DNA of 64,000 bases from positions 29,131-93,130 of the forward strand of contig CAVZRE010000073.1 in assembly GCA_963777595.1 (NCBI GenBank), given 5' to 3'. Positions within the stretch are counted from its first letter, which is position 1. Every line of letters starts with the position of its first letter. Below the pieces are notes generated by a model. The model was given only the letters and a program-made list of their open reading frames with translations. It had not been told where the DNA came from and did not search any database. The translations under genes and the position numbers were made by a program. Source of the stretch: CAVVFX01 sp963777595 (lineage in GTDB: Bacteria; Acidobacteriota; Terriglobia; Bryobacterales; Bryobacteraceae). Below are positions 27,666-36,649 of this stretch, piece by piece.

Positions 27666-27689
27666 GTTGCGTCGGGTAAGCAAGGCCCG

Positions 27690-28091
27690 CTATTTCGACA
27701 CGCCAATTGCTTCACCCTTCGCAACCTCCGCAGTTTCATCCTGACTAGGTAAACCTGGCTGTTGTCCAGTAGAACGCAACCTGCGGTATCTGTGGATCAG
27801 CCCGGTAATGCGTTGAGTTTTCTCTTCAAGATCGGCAAGCCGCTTCTCTACCCAAGTGCGGTCGCCGGCAATCAACAGCGCTATGATCTTATCCGTGTAA
27901 GACCGATCGATAGCTTGTTGGTTCCAGGGAATCCCTCCAACATCCCCGATGACTGGCAACGGTCCAGAAAGAGCTGCTCGAAGCTGAACACTCTCAGCCT
28001 CGAATCTGTCCAGTTGCCCTGACATGATTAAGATGCTCCTGTCAATCTGTTCGGAGGTCAGGTGCTCGGTCAATTCGTAATCCTCGCCCAT
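27690..28091 (-). CDS. Hypothetical coiled-coil protein
   Basis: 133 residues, soluble. The ATG at 28091 is preceded by GAAAGG. The N-terminal part (ELTEHLTSEQIDRSILIMSGQLDRFEAESVQLRAAL in pieces) is helical with heptad character. A second helix pair lies at about 78-108 (EKRLADLEEKTQRITGLI), and the tail is polar. No family recognised. No membrane segment or signal. Confidence 0.5.
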   Translation of the reverse strand: MGEDYELTEHLTSEQIDRSILIMSGQLDRFEAESVQLRAALSGPLPVIGDVGGIPWNQQAIDRSYTDKIIALLIAGDRTWVEKRLADLEEKTQRITGLIHRYRRLRSTGQQPGLPSQDETAEVAKGEAIGVSK

Positions 28092-28308
28092 TCGATACCT
28101 TTCAGCCAGAATACTATCGCATCTTGAGGCTTGATGGGGAAGCCGGCCGTTTCTAGGGATTTTCTAGAATCCCAACCCTTTCATCAAAAAATTCCCCGCC
28201 TAATCAATCACTTACTCATTCGCCGCCGCCAAATCCCTCGGTCCGCCTGCTATTCATGAACTAGAAGATGCTAAATCTTCTCGCAATCCGCCAGGAGACT
28301 TCATAACG

Positions 28309-28956
28309 ATGCACGTAACCGAAATTAATTCCAAGGGAGGCCCGCGCACGGAAGAAGGGAAAAAGCGCTCATCCCGGAACGCCATCACGCACGGCCTTTT
28401 TGCAAAACAGCTCGTCCTTCTCCCCGGAGAAACCCAGGAAGAATTCGATGCGCTCCACGACGGTTTTAAGCAGGACCATGAACCTTATGGAACTACCGAG
28501 GAAGCCTTTGTCCTCAGATTGGCTATCCTCCAATGGCGTCTCGACCGTATCGTCAACCTCGAAGGCCGCGCCCTCCAAAACGCCCTCGAAACCGGCGATA
28601 CCGAATGCAAATTCCTGAACAATTACGGCATGTACTCCCAGCGTCTCAGCCGCGACTTCCAGTCCACCCTCAAAGCCCTCCATCTTGAGCAGGCAAAGCG
28701 CCTCCTGGAACATGGGCAGGACTACCGCATGGCAGTGCTCATCCGCGACCACTACAAACGGCAAGGCATCGACTGGGATCCCGCCGCCGACCAGTTCGTT
28801 TTTTCGCGCCAGCTCCTCGACAAGCAAATCGCCTTCAACCGCCAGTGGGATTGCGTTACCAAAAACGTCCACATCTACTCGACCACCAAGTATCAGGACG
28901 AGCACTTCTCCCGCGAAGTCCCCTACCATCGCCTGCAACCCGTCGTGGCCGCCTGA
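28309..28956 (+). CDS. Conserved hypothetical protein of the 'GPRTxEGKxRSSxNAxxHGL' type
   Basis: 215 residues with the start motif SKGGPRTEEGKKRSSRNA followed by ITHGLFAKQLVLLPGE, then a helical body (EEFDALHDGFKQDHEP, EEAFVLRLAILQWRLDRI) and a tail ending in YHRLQPVV. The opening motif is one I know from large paralogous families in Acidobacteria and Planctomycetes without assigned function. A ribosome site (AGGAG) lies about 10 nt before the ATG. No neighbour suggests a role. AT-rich DNA upstream (28130-28300) contains the likely promoter. Confidence 0.7.
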   Translation: MHVTEINSKGGPRTEEGKKRSSRNAITHGLFAKQLVLLPGETQEEFDALHDGFKQDHEPYGTTEEAFVLRLAILQWRLDRIVNLEGRALQNALETGDTECKFLNNYGMYSQRLSRDFQSTLKALHLEQAKRLLEHGQDYRMAVLIRDHYKRQGIDWDPAADQFVFSRQLLDKQIAFNRQWDCVTKNVHIYSTTKYQDEHFSREVPYHRLQPVVAA

Positions 28957-28992
28957 TGCGCTTCTGAACCGCGGCCGCAGCTGGAGCCGGTG

Positions 28993-30357
28993 CTAATTCT
29001 TCGTCACGTCTTCCAGCCACTTGTGCGTCGCCGTCGAAAGCCGGTCAACGATCTCCGGATGCTGTCGTCGCAGGTTAGTCGTCTCTCCCGGGTCTTTGCT
29101 CAAGTCCGAAAGAAACAGCGAATCCTCGCCTTCGAGCGGCTGATTGGCGGTCGCCGAACCGTCGAAAGTCTTTCCGTTTTCCACCAGCTTCCACGGCCCT
29201 TGACGAGTCGCCAGCTGTCCTTGGTTAGACCAGTAGATCGCGTTATGAGGGGACGGAGCCTTCTGCGCAGCCACCGGCAGAATATCGTGCCCGTCGTACG
29301 TGCGGTCGGTCGGAAGCGACACTCCGGCGGCTTTGCAGAACGTGGGCAAAACGTCCATCGTAATGCCGACTTCCGCGATCTTTTGGCCTGCCGGAATCAC
29401 TTTCGGCCAACTCATAATCGCGGGTACATGCATGCCGCCGTCGAATAGGCTGAACTTATTCCCGCGCAGGATGCCGTTGCTTCCCGCGCGCCCTGGCTTG
29501 CCGTTTAGCCCCGCCCGCGTTTCGCGCGTCGCGCCGTTGTCCGCCTGATAATGAATGAAAGTGTTATCGCGCAGGCCCAGTTGCTTCAGAGTCCCCAGAA
29601 CCTCTCCGATGCCGTCGTCCATCGCCGCCAGCATCGCTACGTAGGTTTGCCGCTCCATTTCCATTCCAGGAAATCGAGCTTTGTACTTCTCGGGCGCATG
29701 CATCGGATAGTGAACCGCGTTATACGCCAGGTAGAGGAAGAAAGGCTCGTGCTGGTTGTCGTGAAGGAATTTCTTCGCCTCGCGAGTCAACGATTCGGTC
29801 AGGTACTGGCCATCTTCAAAGACTTCCGTGCGGTTGCGCCAGAGGTCGTGAAAGTTGACAATCTTGGGTTCGCCCCAATAATAGCGGTGCGAATAGAAAT
29901 CGGTGCACCCGTTGAGGAAGCCGAAGTAGTAGTCGAAGCCGTGGGCGTTGGGACAGGTTTCCTCGCTCCCTCCCAAATGCCATTTCCCCAGCGCGCCCGT
30001 TTTGTAGCCCGCCGTCTTCAGGAGTTGCGCGATCGTCAACTCTGTGGGCTTGAGTTCATGACCGTTGGACGGCACGCCGCACCGCATCGGATACCGGCCG
30101 GTCAGCAGTGAAGCGCGTGAGGGAGCGCAAACCGGAGCGCCTGCATACCAGTTCTGGTAATGCGCGCCGGAGGCTGCGAGCGCGTCGAAGTTCGGTGTCT
30201 TCACATCCTTCGCGCCCTGGCATCCCAGATCCTGAAAACCGTGATCGTCGGAGACGATAATCAGAAAGTTAGGCCGGGTAGTGGCGGCCTTTGCGGGCTG
30301 CTGCATGGCGGCAAGACCGGCGGGAATGCCGGAAATCAATTCGCGACGGGAGATCAT
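28993..30357 (-). CDS. Sulfatase, arylsulfatase A-like
   Basis: 454 residues with a twin-arginine-like leader (SRRELISGIPAGLAAM). RPNFLIIVSDDHGFQDLGC gives the N-terminal metal Asp pair. CAPSRASLLTGRYPMR is the sulfatase signature (C-x-P-S-R), whose Cys becomes formylglycine. GALGKWHLGG, YQADNGATRE and the C-terminal ELSxDPxE-like segment (LFLSDLSKDPGETTNL) fit the family. It is the last gene of a long minus-strand series, 45 bp after the GT39-like gene, and probably releases sulfate from polysaccharide in the periplasm. The formylglycine-generating enzyme is not in the window. Confidence 0.93.
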   Translation of the reverse strand: MISRRELISGIPAGLAAMQQPAKAATTRPNFLIIVSDDHGFQDLGCQGAKDVKTPNFDALAASGAHYQNWYAGAPVCAPSRASLLTGRYPMRCGVPSNGHELKPTELTIAQLLKTAGYKTGALGKWHLGGSEETCPNAHGFDYYFGFLNGCTDFYSHRYYWGEPKIVNFHDLWRNRTEVFEDGQYLTESLTREAKKFLHDNQHEPFFLYLAYNAVHYPMHAPEKYKARFPGMEMERQTYVAMLAAMDDGIGEVLGTLKQLGLRDNTFIHYQADNGATRETRAGLNGKPGRAGSNGILRGNKFSLFDGGMHVPAIMSWPKVIPAGQKIAEVGITMDVLPTFCKAAGVSLPTDRTYDGHDILPVAAQKAPSPHNAIYWSNQGQLATRQGPWKLVENGKTFDGSATANQPLEGEDSLFLSDLSKDPGETTNLRRQHPEIVDRLSTATHKWLEDVTKN

Positions 30358-30402
30358 GACAGACGAAATTATCTCACTTCCTTGAGTCCACTCGCTTGTG
30401 TG

Positions 30403-31847
30403 CTACCGCCGGTATACTTCAACCCATTGCCCGTGCCGCTCGAGTCGAATGGCAAGGTGCAGGTCGAGCAGCTTGGAAATCTGCGCCCCGGTCGCGTCTG
30501 GATGGTAATCGTAATATCGCTTGAGAAAGCCTGCCCAACGCGGGTCGCGCATCAATCCCAGGGGATCCCAGGTAGACGAAAACAGGACCAGAGCATCGAC
30601 CCGCCGTCCCCGAAGCTGTTCGATCGATTCGGGCGTAAAGTCCGGAATCTCGTCAATCGCGAAATGTTGGTCCGTGTACCCGAGTTCTGGACGCCGCAAA
30701 CAGCCCGCAAAGGGAAAACTCGATGACACCCGGGCGCCGCCGGGTAGGTGAGCCGAAAGATATCGCGCGGCGTCCCGTTGAACGGAAACGAAATCGGTCC
30801 ACGCAAGATTGTTCTCTAGCGGAAACGGATAGATCGGATTCACCCAGATACAAGCGGCCGAAGCCGCGCACATCGCCGCAAACGCCGTATATCGCGGCTT
30901 CGGTGCCAGCGCACAGAGTGCGTTGGCGAATGCCGCCAGTGTGATCGGCAGCACAGGAAGCAGGTAGCGCTCCAGCACCGCGCCCCCAATCACGCACATG
31001 GCAATCACGTGGGCGAAGGCGAAGAAGCCGGCCACTCGCCAGGCTCGCGAGTTCATCGGGACGCTTCTCGTCTTCAGTAGAACAGCGGTCCCGATGAAGT
31101 ATCCGGAGCCGACGAATAGATAGTATCCGCGCCGGCAGAGCGCCAGCATCAACCGCACGGGATTTAACGGATAGGACAGATTGTATTTCGCAAAGGACGC
31201 GTTGCCGAACCATTGCCCGGTGTGCGCGTGCAGCAATAGCAGCCAGCCGGTCAACGGTAATGCCGGAATCATAAATAGGGCAGAATGTTTCGGACGGTGC
31301 TCGACAACGAGCGTGACGCCCAGCACCGCGGGCACCAGGGCCCCGGTTTCTTTCACCATCACCAGCGCGATACAGGCAAGCGCCGACAGAACCAGGCGCT
31401 CGTGCAGGAATAAGAGCGAGGGCCAGCGTAGTCAGTGCCATCGCCGGCATGTCGAGCAGCGCCATGATGGCTTGCGAGAAGTAGAGCGGAGCGATGCACA
31501 GCAGCGCCAGCGTCATTAGGGCGGCGTTGCGGTCCGGACAGAGGAAGTCCGCGGCCAGCCGGTACACGCACCAGCAGGCCGGAATCGCGAGCAGCAAAAT
31601 CGCGAGCCCGCGTGCCGGCGATCGAATATCCGAACACCCGCCAGATGCCGGCGAGGTAGAGCATCACACCGGGAGGATGAACGTTGGGGATGGTGGAATG
31701 CGGCACCAGTTCGCCGCCGTAGAAGATGTCGAGCGACGCCGGAATGAACTGCCCTGCCTCGTCCCAGAAGTAGGGCGCCGTGAGAAACGGCAGGTGCGCC
31801 AGAACCAGGAACAGCGCCGCGCTACTGCACGATACCCGTGCCCGCAT
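30403..31847 (-). CDS. GT39-like membrane glycosyltransferase, two frameshifts
   Basis: Polytopic membrane protein of the dolichyl-phosphate-mannose/ArnT-like GT-C group. The first piece (from the ATG at 31847, overlapping the stop of the DUF3467 gene) has LFLVLAHLPFLTAPYFWDEAGQF with the conserved acidic pair in the first loop, then NVHPPGVMLYLAGIWRVFGYS. After a shift at about 31605-31615 comes ILLLAIPACWCVYRLAADFL and MALLDMPAMALTTLALAL. After another at about 31411 comes FLHERLVLSALACIALVMVKETGA to the end, including several more helices and a soluble tail (AIDEIPDFTPESIEQLRGRR). Joined length is about 480 residues, normal for the family. It likely transfers a sugar from a polyprenyl carrier to an envelope acceptor. 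Errors are the likely cause of the frame changes. Confidence 0.75.
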
Positions 31848-32113
31848 GCGGTTCCAGCTTAATCTCGCCAAACGCCGATTCGTATTGGCTCACATTCTGT
31901 TGCAGCACGTTCAGTAATGCTTTGGCTTGTTGCGGGCTGACGTAAATGCCCTGAAAATTCTGAATCGCCACCTGGTCGGCCGCGGTCTGGTTCACCATTC
32001 CGAAGGAGATCAGGAAATCCCAGAGCGTCACGCGGATCTGAACGCTATTGGCGTAGTGTCTCGCGATAGTCTGCGGTCTTTTCGAGTTGAATGCGAGGTT
32101 GCGGCTGAGTCAT
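31822..32113 (-). CDS. DUF3467 family protein, one frameshift
   Basis: The ATG at 32113 gives MTQPQPRIQLEKTADYRET; one extra base at about 32054 then shifts the frame to YANSVQIRVTLWDFLISFG. The rest continues FQGIYVSPQQAKALLNVLQQNVSQYESAFGEI, the DUF3467 core. Joined length is 96 residues, typical for this small family of unknown function. It sits between pyrC and the glycosyltransferase, whose ATG overlaps its last 26 bases, so it is part of the same transcript. Confidence 0.78.
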
Positions 32114-32154
32114 AGACAACCCAATTGTAGCACAGACGCCTCGTTCGCCGTCTG

Positions 32155-33434
32155 CTACGCCGGCGCCAGACCAACTTGCCCGACACGATGGTCGCAACCG
32201 GACCGCCGCGGAACTGGTGGCCGTCGAACGGCGAATTCTTACTCTTGGAACAGGAGCGCTCGGCGAGAAAGGTCCATTCGGTGATCCAGGTCGAAGACGG
32301 TGACGTCTGCCGGACCGCCTTCCGCCAGCTTGCCGCGGCCCAGCCTGAGAATGCGATCCGGCCCCGTGGTGAACAGCTCCACCAGCCGCATCAGCGAGAT
32401 CTTGCCCTGTGGACCAGCGCTTCGAGCGACAGCCCGATGGCACGTTTCGAGGCCCGGTGATCCCGAACGGACAGCGCTCGAACTCCTGCATCTTCTGGCT
32501 GCCCGTGATGCGGCGCATGGTCGGTGGCAATCGCGTCGATCGCGCCCGACACGATGCCGTCGATCACCGCGGCCACGTCGCGCCTCGCTGCGCAGCGGCG
32601 GCTTCATCTTGTAATTGCTGTCGTAGTTCGCGAGTTCCGCGTCGGTGATGGCGAAGTGGTGCGGCGTGGCTTCGGCCGTCACCGTCAGGCCGCGGCTCTT
32701 GGCGAACGCCACCATCGCGACCGAGTTCCTGGTGGAGAGATGCGCCACGTGATACCGCACGCCCGTCAGCTCGGCCAGCAGGATATCGCGCGCCACCATC
32801 ACGTCTTCCGACGCCGACGGAATGCCGCGCAAGCCGAGTCGCGTCGAGTGCGGCCCTTCGTGCATGTCGCCGCCCGCGCTCAGATTCAGGTCTTCGCAAT
32901 GCTGGATCAGCGGCAGATCGAACGATCGCGCAAACTCCATCGCGCGCCGCGTCACTCGCGCATTCATCACCGGACGCCCGTCATCCGAAATGGCGACAAC
33001 GCCCGCCGCTTTCATCGAGCCGATGGGTGCGATCTCTTCGCCCTCGCTGCCCTTGGTGATCGCGCCGATCGGGAATACGTGGCACACGGCCGTTTGCCTC
33101 GCCCGCTCGATGATGAAGCGCGTCACCATCGGGCTGTCGTTCACCGGATTCGTGTTCGGCATGCAGCAGATCGACGTAAAGCCGCCCGCGACCGCGGCGC
33201 GCGATCCCGTTTCGATGGTCTCGGCATGCTCGAGGCCCGGTTCGCGCAGATGGACGTGCATGTCGATGAAGCCGGGCGCGACTATCTTTCCGGTCGCATC
33301 GAAAATCTCGTCCGCTGTCTCGATTGACCCGCCGATCCGCGCGATTTTGTCGTTCTCGATCAGCACGTCGCCGATCGCGTCCAGGCCGGACGCGGGGTCC
33401 AGGATCCGGCCGTTGCGAATCAGACAGGGCTCAT
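32155..33434 (-). CDS. pyrC: Dihydroorotase, multiply frameshifted
   Basis: Catalyses ring closure of carbamoyl-aspartate in pyrimidine synthesis. The intended start is the ATG at 33434, overlapping the pyrB stop as ATGA, but a missing base in the first codons breaks the frame before LIRNGRILDPASGLDAIG. The middle is intact and diagnostic: PGFIDMHVHLREPG (metal HxH), CCMPNTNPV, HCEDLNLS, RYHVAHLSTRNSV, TAEATPHHF. From about 32600 the frame hops four times: DVAAVIDGIVSGAIDAIATDHAPHH, QKMQEFERCPFGITG, AIGLSLEALVH, KISLMRLVELFTTGP. Near 32281 one more hop reaches EWTFLAERSCSKSKNSPFDGHQFRG. The end, a TAG at 32157-32155, is approximate. An essential gene with about six indels points to error in the sequence rather than gene loss. 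Confidence 0.8.
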
Positions 33435-34909
33435 TGAACGATGCTCTCCAGCACGGCCATGCGCACCGCCACGCCGTTCTCCACTTGATTCAGAATCACC
33501 GACCGCTGGCTGTCGGCAACTTCCGAAGACAGCTCGCGTCCGCGGTTGATCGGCCCCGGATGCATCACCAGCACATCCGGCTTGGCAAGCTGCAGATGCT
33601 CCAGCCGCAGCCCGTAGAACTGAAAGTATTCGCCCGTAGGGATCGGCGCCTCATGCTGCCGCTCCAGTTGAACGCGCAACATCATGATCACGTCGGCGTC
33701 CCGAATGGCTTCCGCCATGTCGTTGGTGAGCGTCACGCCGGGCGCGAGTTTGGCCAGATCCGCAGGCAGCAGGGATGCGGGCCCGCAAAGCACGATATCG
33801 GCTTTGAACTTGGAAAGCAGGTGGACGTTCGAACGAGCCACCCGGCTATGCGCGATGTCGCCGATGATCGCCACCCGCAGGCCTTCGAGCGTGGGCCGGC
33901 GGTCCAGAATCGTGCGGGCATCGAGCAGCGCCTGCGTCGGATGCTCGTGCGCGCCATCTCCGGCATTGATGATCGGAGTGTTTAGGTGCCGCGCGAGGAA
34001 GTGCGGCGCGCCCGACGCGGAGTGCCGCATCACGATCGCATTGGGACGCATGGCCGCCAGCGTGTTCAGCGTGTCCACCAGAGACTCGCCTTTCGATACG
34101 CTGGAGCCCGACGCCGCAATGGAAACCGCTTCCGCGCCCAACCGCCGCGCCGCAATCTCGAAGCTCGTGCGCGTTCGCGTCGAAGCCTCGAAGAACAGAT
34201 TGACGATCATCCGGTTGCGCAGCGTGTCAAAGCGCTTGAACGCTTCGTTCGGCGCCGGCTGGAAATCGCGCGCACGCTGCAGAATGGCCTCGATCTCCGC
34301 GCGATCCAGACCTTCGATGCCAAGCAGTCCTCGGCGCATCGGATCAGACCGCCTGACCGCGGCTGCCCGTTCGCAAAGCAGGACCTTCTCCATCCCGTCG
34401 ATCTCCTGGAACTTGACCTCGATGATCTCGATGTCGGTGGTCTGCACCGTGCGTCCGATGAAGCGCGCTTCAATCGGCAGTTCGCGATGCCCGCGATCGA
34501 TCAGCACCAGTAGCTGGACGCGCGCCGGCCTTCCATGATCGAATAACGCGTCGAGCGCTGCTCGAATCGTGCGTCCGGTGTAAAGCACGTCATCCATCAG
34601 GATGATGTCCTTGCCCTGGACGGAGAAGTCGATCTGCGTGTCGCTCACCACGGGCTTGTGCCCGACAGTGCTCAGATCGTCGCGATAAAGGTTGATGTCG
34701 AGAATGCCGACCGGGACGGCGCGCTTCTCAATGGCTTCGATTTTCTTGGCGAGGCGCTGCGCCAGCGGTACACCCCGGCGGCGGATGCCGATGAAGGCAA
34801 TCTTGTCGAGATCGGCGCTCTTCTCCAGAATTTCATGCGCCAGCCGGACGAGCGTCCGATCGATTTCCGAGGCGCTCATCAACTGGCTTTTTTCGCGTGT
34901 CAGGGCCAT
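33431..34909 (-). CDS. pyrB: PyrR-PyrB fusion: pyrimidine regulator / aspartate carbamoyltransferase
   Basis: A single 492-residue frame. Residues 1-181 are PyrR (IAFIGIRRRGVPLAQRL, the PRPP loop DIILMDDVLYTGRTIRAALD, GHRELPIEARFIGRTVQT, QEIDGMEKVLLCER). After nine linker residues (AAAVRRSDP), residues 191-492 are a full-length PyrB (FFEASTRTRTSFE, HEHPTQALLDA, HPGPINRGRE). PyrR is an RNA-binding attenuation protein and weak UPRTase; PyrB condenses carbamoyl phosphate with aspartate. The two are normally separate adjacent genes. Another frame has a TGA four bases before the internal ATG, so one lost or gained base could have merged them. Ribosome site AGGGA precedes the ATG at 34909. Only 52 bp separate it from the upstream VOC gene, leaving no room for a classical pyr attenuator. 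Confidence 0.88.
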   Translation of the reverse strand: MALTREKSQLMSASEIDRTLVRLAHEILEKSADLDKIAFIGIRRRGVPLAQRLAKKIEAIEKRAVPVGILDINLYRDDLSTVGHKPVVSDTQIDFSVQGKDIILMDDVLYTGRTIRAALDALFDHGRPARVQLLVLIDRGHRELPIEARFIGRTVQTTDIEIIEVKFQEIDGMEKVLLCERAAAVRRSDPMRRGLLGIEGLDRAEIEAILQRARDFQPAPNEAFKRFDTLRNRMIVNLFFEASTRTRTSFEIAARRLGAEAVSIAASGSSVSKGESLVDTLNTLAAMRPNAIVMRHSASGAPHFLARHLNTPIINAGDGAHEHPTQALLDARTILDRRPTLEGLRVAIIGDIAHSRVARSNVHLLSKFKADIVLCGPASLLPADLAKLAPGVTLTNDMAEAIRDADVIMMLRVQLERQHEAPIPTGEYFQFYGLRLEHLQLAKPDVLVMHPGPINRGRELSSEVADSQRSVILNQVENGVAVRMAVLESIVQ

Positions 34910-34961
34910 ATTTTTTCCCTGACTAGAGTATCATGGGAACAGGCAGCTTATCGCCTGAACC

Positions 34962-35684
34962 TTAACGCCCGGCGCTGACTAACTCAATCGGCGTGCCGTC
35001 CGGGTCTTGAATGGCAGTTCCACTAGTAAGTCCCCGGCTGTGCAAGATTTCGATCGCTTGCTTGAGATTGGGAACTTTGAAATAGAGGCGGGTCGCCGCA
35101 CCCTCAGGTAACAGATCTACGTAGCTCATCACTCCTAAAGAGTTATGGAAGAAAGCCAGTGCGCGCTTCCGATCGGCGACGGCGATACCGACGCGTAACA
35201 GGTGGGTTGAGACACGGCGATTGTCTGCATATTTGCCGCGCGCCTGGGCCTGCAGGGAGTCGGCCTCGTATTGCACAAACTCGATACGGTGTTCATCAGG
35301 ATCTTTGATGGAGAAGTTGCGCGTGCGGTCGCGGCCGGTACGCAATTCCGGCGGGTTGAAGCCGAGAGTCTGGATGGCTTGGCGCAGGCTTTCCAGCTTG
35401 TCTGTGAGAAACGCCAGGTGAGTGAAACGATCGGTCGTCCCGGCCGGAATTCCCGGCGACATTTCCAGAAACTCGTCTTCATTGATTTTGAAAACCGCCA
35501 GCGTCGTCTTGCCTGCAGCGCTTTTTTGATCGAAAGCCTGTTGGAATCCGAGCACCCCGGTATAGAATGCGCGCGTCTTCTCGAGATCGGCCACGCGGAA
35601 CCCCACATGGGAGATGCCGATCACGGGCAAGTCCGCGGCCAACAAACTCGAGCCGGTGAGGAGGAGCAGAATCGATTTCATCAT
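34962..35684 (-). CDS. Exported VOC-superfamily (glyoxalase-like) protein
   Basis: 240 residues. A short signal peptide (SILLLLTGSSLLAADL) precedes two vicinal-oxygen-chelate half-domains. The first (about 22-140) has IGISHVGFRVADLEKTRAFYTGVLGF, FTHLAFLTD and DPDEHRIEFVQY. The second (about 155-240) has VGIAVADRKRALAFFHNSLG and DPDGTPIELV. The His/Glu metal-ligand pattern is partly kept (H at GISH, E at IEFV and IELV). Function within this broad superfamily cannot be fixed. Its ATG overlaps the permease stop (ATGA), so it is translated with the sugar ABC cassette. Confidence 0.82.
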   Translation of the reverse strand: MMKSILLLLTGSSLLAADLPVIGISHVGFRVADLEKTRAFYTGVLGFQQAFDQKSAAGKTTLAVFKINEDEFLEMSPGIPAGTTDRFTHLAFLTDKLESLRQAIQTLGFNPPELRTGRDRTRNFSIKDPDEHRIEFVQYEADSLQAQARGKYADNRRVSTHLLRVGIAVADRKRALAFFHNSLGVMSYVDLLPEGAATRLYFKVPNLKQAIEILHSRGLTSGTAIQDPDGTPIELVSAGR

Positions 35685-36649
35685 TCTGTGTTTCGCTGTT
35701 TCTGTATAGCTACTGCCAGGACAATAATAACTGCTTTGATCATCATCTCCACATTGCTGTCCACATTGTTCAAGCGCAGCATATTCGTGAGGACGCCCAT
35801 GATCAAGGTGCCGACGATCGTTCCGGCGATCGATCCCTTCCCACCCGCCAGACGCGTTCCGCCGATCACTACCGCGGCAATGGCGTCAAGCTCGTACGCC
35901 ACTCCCGCATTGGGATTACCCTGGTGATTCTCCGCCGCGTAAAGCACTCCGGCCAGCCCGGAGAGAAGGCCGGAGATGGCGTAGACGGAGACCTTGATAG
36001 CGCCGATCGGCAGGCCGGTGTAGCGCGCGGCTCTCTCGTTATCGCCGGTAGCGCGCACATAGCGTCCGAAAACCGTGCGCGCCAGCACCAGCGCGAAAAC
36101 CACGGCGAGCACCGCGTACGTGCCGATGACTACGGGCTTCTGACGAAACGTGCCGGCGAACGAAGCGGCGACATCCTGGCCGAAGCCGATATCGATATTG
36201 GCGTTGTTGGTGAGCCATTTGGCCAGGCCGCGAATCCCGATCATGCTCGCCAGCGTCACCACGAACGGCTGCAGATCGAGAGTCGCGATCACCAGGCCGT
36301 TGAGAAAGCCCGCGGCCGCCGAGAGGCCCAGCGCGGCCGCGATGGCCAGCGCGATATGTTGCGGCGGGCTCAGCGATGGGTAGCTCTTGGTCAGGAACAT
36401 TGCCACCACTGATGTGGAAAGAGCCAGTATGCTGCCGACGCTTAAATCGATTCCGCCAGTGAGGATCACATACGTCATGGCCAGCGCGATCATGCCGATA
36501 AGCGCCATTTGGCGGAGGATGTCCGTGAGATTGCCTGCTTCGAGAAAGATACGACTGCCATCCGCGGCGACCGGACTGAAGACGATGGCCAGGACGACGA
36601 TGGCAAGGAGCCCCGCGAAACTTTGGAAGCGCCTCAGGAAAGCGATCAT
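35681..36649 (-). CDS. Sugar ABC transporter permease, RbsC-like
   Basis: 322 residues with eight to ten predicted helices and the family motifs ILTGGIDLSVGSILALS and IAAVVIGGTRLAGGKGS near the C-terminus. The start overlaps the ATPase stop by 4 bases and the stop overlaps the VOC start by 4 bases, so all three are coupled. Unlike the permease at 1382 it is intact. It should import a ribose-, galactose- or nucleoside-related compound. No periplasmic binding protein is encoded alongside. Confidence 0.92.
   Translation of the reverse strand: MIAFLRRFQSFAGLLAIVVLAIVFSPVAADGSRIFLEAGNLTDILRQMALIGMIALAMTYVILTGGIDLSVGSILALSTSVVAMFLTKSYPSLSPPQHIALAIAAALGLSAAAGFLNGLVIATLDLQPFVVTLASMIGIRGLAKWLTNNANIDIGFGQDVAASFAGTFRQKPVVIGTYAVLAVVFALVLARTVFGRYVRATGDNERAARYTGLPIGAIKVSVYAISGLLSGLAGVLYAAENHQGNPNAGVAYELDAIAAVVIGGTRLAGGKGSIAGTIVGTLIMGVLTNMLRLNNVDSNVEMMIKAVIIVLAVAIQKQRNTE

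Noticed and set aside
32524..33985. Long plus-strand frames (267 and 387 residues) over pyrC and pyrB
   Set aside because: Arg/Ala/His-rich shadows; the minus-strand frames carry unmistakable dihydroorotase and ATCase motifs.
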